From positions 1 through 10,142 of the forward strand of contig CAJJXN010000052.1 in NCBI GenBank assembly GCA_905197115.1: a stretch of DNA of 10,142 bases. Reading direction: 5' to 3'. Under the pieces are notes generated by a model, which saw only the letters and a list, made by a program, of their open reading frames with translations, did no database searches and was not told the origin of the DNA. The stretch comes from an uncultured Bacillota bacterium (GTDB lineage: Bacteria; Bacillota_I; Bacilli_A; RFN20; CAG-631). The position numbers were made by a program, and so were the translations under genes. Of the stretch, positions 6,567 through 10,142 are shown in pieces. Each line of letters opens with the position of its first letter. Within the stretch, counting starts at the first letter, position 1.

Positions 6567-7363
6567 ATTACAAAGACATTTTAGAAGAAAAATACAATAA
6601 ATATGACGAAAATTCACGTTTAATAAAAGATAAATCTCACTATGTAGAATATTACATAGTAAGTTATTTTATTCGTAAGTATCTAAAATTAGGAGATAAA
6701 ATTGCTGATATTGGTGCTGGAACTGGAGCTTATTCAATAGGCTTAGCTAATTTAGGCTTTGATATTTGTAGTGTTGATTTGGTTAGCGAAAATGTAAAAA
6801 AACTAGAATCAAAGATAACTAAAGATATGAAAATAAAAGTATTTCAAGGCGATGCTCAAGATTTATCATTTCTTTCAGAATCAGATTTTAATTTAACTTT
6901 ATGCTTAGGGCCTTTATACCACTTATTTAAAATTGATGAGATAAAAACAACTTTGCTAGAATGCTCTAGAATTACAAAAAATGATGGATACATTTTTTTT
7001 AGTTTTAAACCAAGTGACGCGTTGATTTATAATTGGCTAATGAAAAAAAACTGTTTTGAAAAAAGGTCTTTTTTTATGGATAATAATTATAATCCAAAAA
7101 ATTTGCCGAAGGAAAATTTTTCATTTTGGCGAATAGAAGATATAATAAATATGATTCACGAAATAAAAAGTTTACAAATAGTTGAAATGTTTAGTGTAAA
7201 TGGGCTGACTATGCTATTTGACAATTATGTTAATTCAATGAGTGGTGAAGTGTTTCAAGACTACTTAAACTATGTTAAATCATCTTGTACAAAACCTGAG
7301 TTGCTTGGTGGTAGTAGTCAAATAGTTGTAATTTGTAAAATAGATAAGGAGAAAATTCTGTGA
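6563..7363 (+). CDS. Class I SAM-dependent methyltransferase
   Basis: The 266-residue protein has a Rossmann methyltransferase core. Motif I is ADIGAGTGAYS (48-58), the SAM-binding glycine loop. An acid at the end of the next strand, Asp72 in SVDL, should bind the SAM ribose. GDAQDL (96-101) is the usual adenine-side motif, and LCLGPLYHLF (113-122) is the post-motif strand common in Methyltransf_11/25-type small-molecule enzymes. A terminal cap follows (residues about 150-266), with SFWRIEDI as a candidate substrate lid. The methyl acceptor is not evident; context suggests the product or substrate of the cassette rather than rRNA. The ATG overlaps the preceding stop by 4 bases (ATGA) and lacks a clear ribosome binding site, so translation is probably coupled to the DUF402 gene. 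Confidence 0.88.
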   Translation: MNYKDILEEKYNKYDENSRLIKDKSHYVEYYIVSYFIRKYLKLGDKIADIGAGTGAYSIGLANLGFDICSVDLVSENVKKLESKITKDMKIKVFQGDAQDLSFLSESDFNLTLCLGPLYHLFKIDEIKTTLLECSRITKNDGYIFFSFKPSDALIYNWLMKKNCFEKRSFFMDNNYNPKNLPKENFSFWRIEDIINMIHEIKSLQIVEMFSVNGLTMLFDNYVNSMSGEVFQDYLNYVKSSCTKPELLGGSSQIVVICKIDKEKIL

Positions 7364-7902
7364 TTCTAAATTTTTTTAAGCATCTCCATATGGTTAATAA
7401 GCACAGATATTTAGTATTTAAGTACTGTTGTAAATGTGGTTTTCCTATAAATGGTTTATTTCATGACTTATCAAAATACTCGTTTACTGAATTTTTAGAA
7501 GGAGTTAAATTTTATACAGGAGACAATTCGCCTATTGCCAACTGTAAAAAACAAATAGGTTTGTCTAAGGCTTGGTTGCATCACCAAGGAAGAAATAAGC
7601 ATCATATTGAATACTGGTATGATAGATATAACGGAGATGTAGTAGTTATGCCTTTTAAATATGCTGTTGAATGTGTATGCGACAAAATTGCCGCTACTAA
7701 ATGTTATTTCAAACAAAACTATAATCCAAAATTAGTTTTAAATCATTGGGAAAAATATGGAAGTAAAGTACCAATGAATGAAAATATAAAAAATTTTTTT
7801 AATTCAATTTTTAACGATTTATGTAAAAAAAGTGAAAAAGAAATTTTAAACAAAGCTTATTTAAAAAGCCAATATGAAAAATATGTATGTAAAAATAGGT
7901 AG
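7360..7902 (+). CDS. DUF5662 family His-rich protein
   Basis: The 180-residue protein matches the DUF5662 pattern as I know it: NKHRYLVF (13-20), GLFHDLSKYSFTEF (32-45), then NSPI, AWLHHQGRNKHHIEYW (71-86) and a helical rest. His15, the His35-Asp36 pair, His74-His75 and His81-His82 resemble the metal ligands of helical HD-type phosphohydrolases. A metal-dependent hydrolase is therefore a reasonable inference, not an established function. It starts at GTG 7360, which overlaps the methyltransferase stop as GTGA and has AAGGAG at 7346-7351. The ATG at 7390 would lose ten residues and lacks such a site. It is the last gene of the cassette. The 50 bases between it and queH hold only a weak all-A+T hairpin (7915-7933) without a T-run, so readthrough into queH is likely. 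Confidence 0.75.
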   Translation: MILNFFKHLHMVNKHRYLVFKYCCKCGFPINGLFHDLSKYSFTEFLEGVKFYTGDNSPIANCKKQIGLSKAWLHHQGRNKHHIEYWYDRYNGDVVVMPFKYAVECVCDKIAATKCYFKQNYNPKLVLNHWEKYGSKVPMNENIKNFFNSIFNDLCKKSEKEILNKAYLKSQYEKYVCKNR

Positions 7903-7952
7903 CTTTGTTATTCATAATAAATAAAACTTATTAAGTCTCAAAAAGGAACAAA

Positions 7953-7967
7953 ATGAATTATAACGAC
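7953..7967 (+). repeat. Right copy of 15-bp direct repeat
   Basis: Identical to 40-54. These are the first five codons of the intact queH gene. The bases upstream of the two copies differ apart from the Shine-Dalgarno core, and the bases downstream diverge at once. Confidence 0.55.
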
Positions 7968-8528
7968 TTAATGAAAGAAAAAATATCATCATTTAATGGA
8001 GAAAGGAAAAAACTCTTGCTCCATAGTTGTTGCGCGCCTTGTTCAAGCGCAGTTATTGAAAGATTGATGCCATATTTTGATATAACTGTGCTTTATTATA
8101 ACCCAAACATTATGCCTGAAGAGGAATATGAAAAGCGCAAACAGGAACAAATTCGTTTTTTAAATTCAATGAAAATTCCAATGATAAATGTTGAATATTC
8201 CCATCAAGATTTTATAAACGCCGTTAAAGGGAAAGAAAATTTGGGAGAACATTCGCCGCGATGTTATGAGTGCTATAAATTGAGATTGTCAAAAACTGCA
8301 CAAATCGCCAAGGCAAACAATTTTGATATTTTTTGCACAACTTTATCTGTTAGCCCACATAAAAATGTGGACTGGATAAACGAAATAATGCAAAAACTTT
8401 CTTTGGAATTTCAAATAGACTTTTTGCCATCGGATTTTAAAAAGGAAAATGGATATTTGCGTTCGTTAGAACTCTCAAAACAAAACAATTTTTATCGCCA
8501 AAATTATTGCGGTTGTAAGTTTGATTAA
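7953..8528 (+). CDS. queH: Epoxyqueuosine reductase QueH
   Basis: QueH performs the last step of queuosine synthesis in tRNA, reducing epoxyqueuosine to queuosine; it is the non-cobalamin alternative to QueG. The 191-residue protein shows the family marks: LLLHSCCAPCSS (21-32) with adjacent Cys26-Cys27 and Cys30, YYNPNIMPEEEY (48-59), RCYECYKLRL (103-112) with Cys104 and Cys107, SVSPHKN (132-138) and the C-terminal YCGC (Cys186, Cys188). These cysteines supply the [4Fe-4S] cluster and redox site known in the family. The length is typical and the gene looks intact. AAGGA at 7943-7947 supports the ATG. Its first 15 bases recur at 40-54, which suggests that its original start context was moved away by insertion of the operon upstream. 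I see no clear promoter of its own. Confidence 0.93.
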   Translation: MNYNDLMKEKISSFNGERKKLLLHSCCAPCSSAVIERLMPYFDITVLYYNPNIMPEEEYEKRKQEQIRFLNSMKIPMINVEYSHQDFINAVKGKENLGEHSPRCYECYKLRLSKTAQIAKANNFDIFCTTLSVSPHKNVDWINEIMQKLSLEFQIDFLPSDFKKENGYLRSLELSKQNNFYRQNYCGCKFD

Positions 8529-8548
8529 AAATAAATTATCAAATTTAA

Positions 8549-8577
8549 TTGTAATCTTTTGTTTTGTGTGATATAAT
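8549..8577 (+). promoter_or_regulatory. Extended -10 promoter for tig (and clpP)
   Basis: TTGTAA (8549-8554) and TATAAT (8572-8577) are separated by 17 bases. TG precedes the -10 with one base between, giving an extended -10. The predicted start near 8584 leaves a leader of about 24 bases containing AAGGAG (8596-8601). Confidence 0.75.
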
Positions 8578-8607
8578 GCCCAAGATTTAAATTTTAAGGA
8601 GAAAAAA

Positions 8608-9894
8608 ATGAGTTACAAAATTACAAAAAAAGAAAAAAATAATTATGAAGTAGAAATCACAATTTCCGCTGAGGAGTGGGAAAAAGCCGTAGAAGCAACT
8701 TATCAAGCAGATAAAAATAGATTTTCTGTTCAAGGCTTCAGAAAAGGCAAAGCACCAAGAAAAGTTATTGAAAAAAATTATGGTGAAATGGTGTTCTTTG
8801 ATGGCGCTTTTGATAGAGTATTTTCAGAAGAATATGGCAAATTTTTAGATGAAAATAAAGACTTTGAACCAATCGTTCAACCTGATGTTAAAATTGACAA
8901 ATTTGGCAAAGAAGGCTTGGTTGTAACAGCAAGCGTTGCTGGCGTTCCAGAAGTTAAACTTGGCGCTTATACAGGTTTAACTGTTAAGAAAGATTGCAAA
9001 AAAACAACTAAAAAAGAAGTTGAAGATGAATTGAAGATGGTTGCTGATAGAAGCGCTAGATTTGTTGATGCATCTGATAGCGAAGCAAAGATGGGAGATT
9101 TTGCAACAATAGACTTTGTAGGAATGGTTGATGGCGAAATCTTTGAAGGCGGAAGTGCCACAAATTATAGATTGGAACTTGGCTCAAAAAGTTTTATAGA
9201 TACTTTTGAAGAACAAATTGTTGGAATGAAAGTTGGCGATAATAAAGATGTCAATGTAACTTTCCCTGAAAATTATCAAGCAGAAGAATTGAAGGGCAAA
9301 CCAGCAGTTTTCAAAGTAACACTTGAAAAGATTGAAAGAAAAGAACTTCCAGAAATCAATGATGCTTTTGCTTCAAATGTAAGTGAATTTGAAACACTTG
9401 AAGAATATAAGAAAGACATTGAAAAGAGAATGAACATCAAAAAAGAACAAGAAGCAGAAAGAAAACTTGAAAACGACTTGATTGGAAAAATCGTTGATGC
9501 AAGCGAAGTTGAAGTTCCAGAAATCTTAGTAGAACGCCAATTAGATATGTTCATTAAAGATTTGGAAACAAGGCTTAGTTATCAAGGCTTAAAACTTGAT
9601 GAATATCTCGGCTATCTTGGAACAGATGTTGAAAAACTTAGAAAAGATAAAAGAGAACAAGCAAAACAATCTTGCAAAACAAGATTAGTATTGGAAGAAT
9701 TGATTAAAAAAGAAAATCTCTATGTAACTGATGAAGAGCTTAACGCTAAACTTCAAGAAATGGCAGATTTGTATAAAAAAGATTTAGAAGAATATAAAAA
9801 ATCTATCGACAACAACACAGTTGCATATTTTGAAAACGACATTTTAATGAAAAAATTGCTAGATTTCTTAAAAGCAAACAATACTATTGCTTAA
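8608..9894 (+). CDS. tig: Trigger factor, ribosome-associated chaperone
   Basis: Trigger factor binds next to the ribosomal exit tunnel, shields emerging chains and has peptidyl-prolyl isomerase activity. The 428-residue protein has the three expected parts. The N-terminal ribosome-binding domain (1 to about 115) includes the signature GFRKGKAPR at 43-51. The FKBP-type isomerase domain (about 160-245) has GDFATIDFVGMVDGEIFEGG and VTFPENY. The C-terminal helical chaperone arms (about 250-428) are rich in Glu and Lys. The length is normal and no motif is missing. The start is fixed by AAGGAG at 8596-8601. It is followed 35 bases later by clpP, the common tig-clpP order, and has its own promoter, so it is probably not under control of the upstream cassette. 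Confidence 0.97.
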   Translation: MSYKITKKEKNNYEVEITISAEEWEKAVEATYQADKNRFSVQGFRKGKAPRKVIEKNYGEMVFFDGAFDRVFSEEYGKFLDENKDFEPIVQPDVKIDKFGKEGLVVTASVAGVPEVKLGAYTGLTVKKDCKKTTKKEVEDELKMVADRSARFVDASDSEAKMGDFATIDFVGMVDGEIFEGGSATNYRLELGSKSFIDTFEEQIVGMKVGDNKDVNVTFPENYQAEELKGKPAVFKVTLEKIERKELPEINDAFASNVSEFETLEEYKKDIEKRMNIKKEQEAERKLENDLIGKIVDASEVEVPEILVERQLDMFIKDLETRLSYQGLKLDEYLGYLGTDVEKLRKDKREQAKQSCKTRLVLEELIKKENLYVTDEELNAKLQEMADLYKKDLEEYKKSIDNNTVAYFENDILMKKLLDFLKANNTIA

Positions 9895-9929
9895 CAAATT
9901 GGATATAAATAATTGAAGGAGAAAAAAAT

Positions 9930-10142
9930 ATGTTAATTCCTATGGTTGTTGACCAAACAGCAAATGGTGAACGCTCTTACGATATTTATTCAAGGCTTTT
10001 AGAAGATAGAATTATCTTCCTTTCAGGGGAGATTAATGACCAAGTCGCAAATAGTGTTGTTGCACAACTTATCTATCTTGAAGGAAAAAATCCAGATAAG
10101 GACATATTCTTGTATATCAATAGCCCAGGCGGAAGTGTTTCT
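9930..10142 (+). CDS. clpP: ClpP protease subunit, 5' part
   Basis: The first 71 codons of the ATP-dependent Clp protease proteolytic subunit are present; the gene runs off the right edge. The start MLIPMVVDQTANGERSYDIY is the standard N-terminus, which forms the axial loops and docks to ClpX or ClpC. SRLLEDRIIFLSGEI and the strand FLYINSPGGSVS follow, the latter leading to the oxyanion-hole glycines. The catalytic Ser, His and Asp lie beyond the window. GAAGGAG at 9915-9921 supports the ATG at 9930. The 35-base gap from tig has no terminator, so the two are likely co-transcribed. Confidence 0.96.
   Translation, partial: MLIPMVVDQTANGERSYDIYSRLLEDRIIFLSGEINDQVANSVVAQLIYLEGKNPDKDIFLYINSPGGSVS

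Noticed and set aside
7915..7933. Terminator after the DUF5662 gene
   Set aside because: TAATAA/TTATTA can pair, but the stem is all A+T and no T-run follows, so it is unlikely to stop transcription.
1..10142. CRISPR array, tRNA or rRNA gene, riboswitch, integrase or transposase
   Set aside because: I looked for regularly spaced repeats, cloverleaf-like segments, a preQ1-type element before queH and recombinase motifs on both strands, and saw none that I could support.

Overview
The window looks like a low-GC Gram-positive chromosome, most likely an uncultured Clostridia-type member of the Bacillota. The evidence is the very A+T-rich DNA, strong AAGGAG-type ribosome binding sites, sigma-A-like promoters, and a queH, trigger factor, clpP order at the right end. 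No taxonomic marker is present, so this stays an inference.

Layout. Bases 1-72 hold the unusually GC-rich 3' end of an unidentified upstream gene. An ATG follows at 40 that repeats the first 15 bases of queH (5 codons, MNYND) and then runs into a stop after 10 residues. Bases 73-211 are an A+T-rich control region with a 17-bp dyad, a hairpin followed by a T-run, and a near-consensus promoter whose -35 box lies in the hairpin loop. Bases 212-7902 carry nine tightly packed same-strand genes with gaps of 11 bp or less, often overlapping, which indicates one operon. In order they are: a guanylate-kinase-family protein whose start and P-loop are in different frames; a degenerate radical SAM/SPASM-like protein fused to a DUF402-like domain; an apparently intact radical SAM/SPASM protein; a second, shorter radical SAM protein; a possible ADP-ribosyltransferase-fold protein; a P-loop kinase-like protein with a ruined Walker A motif; an intact DUF402 (FomD-like) nucleotide hydrolase candidate; a class I SAM-dependent methyltransferase; and a DUF5662 His-rich protein. 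Bases 7953-10142 are housekeeping: intact queH, tig with its own extended -10 promoter, and the start of clpP.

How the genes may work together. The operon combines nucleotide-handling folds (guanylate kinase, kinase-like P-loop protein, DUF402 hydrolases, a possible NAD-using transferase) with radical SAM and methyl-transfer chemistry. I know of no described system with this set. The simplest inference is a cassette that makes, modifies or destroys a nucleotide or nucleotide-linked compound, but the sequence does not show the substrate. The cassette is flanked by a 15-bp exact direct repeat of the queH 5' end. This suggests it sits as an insertion at the start of queH, although no integrase or transposase is present in the window.
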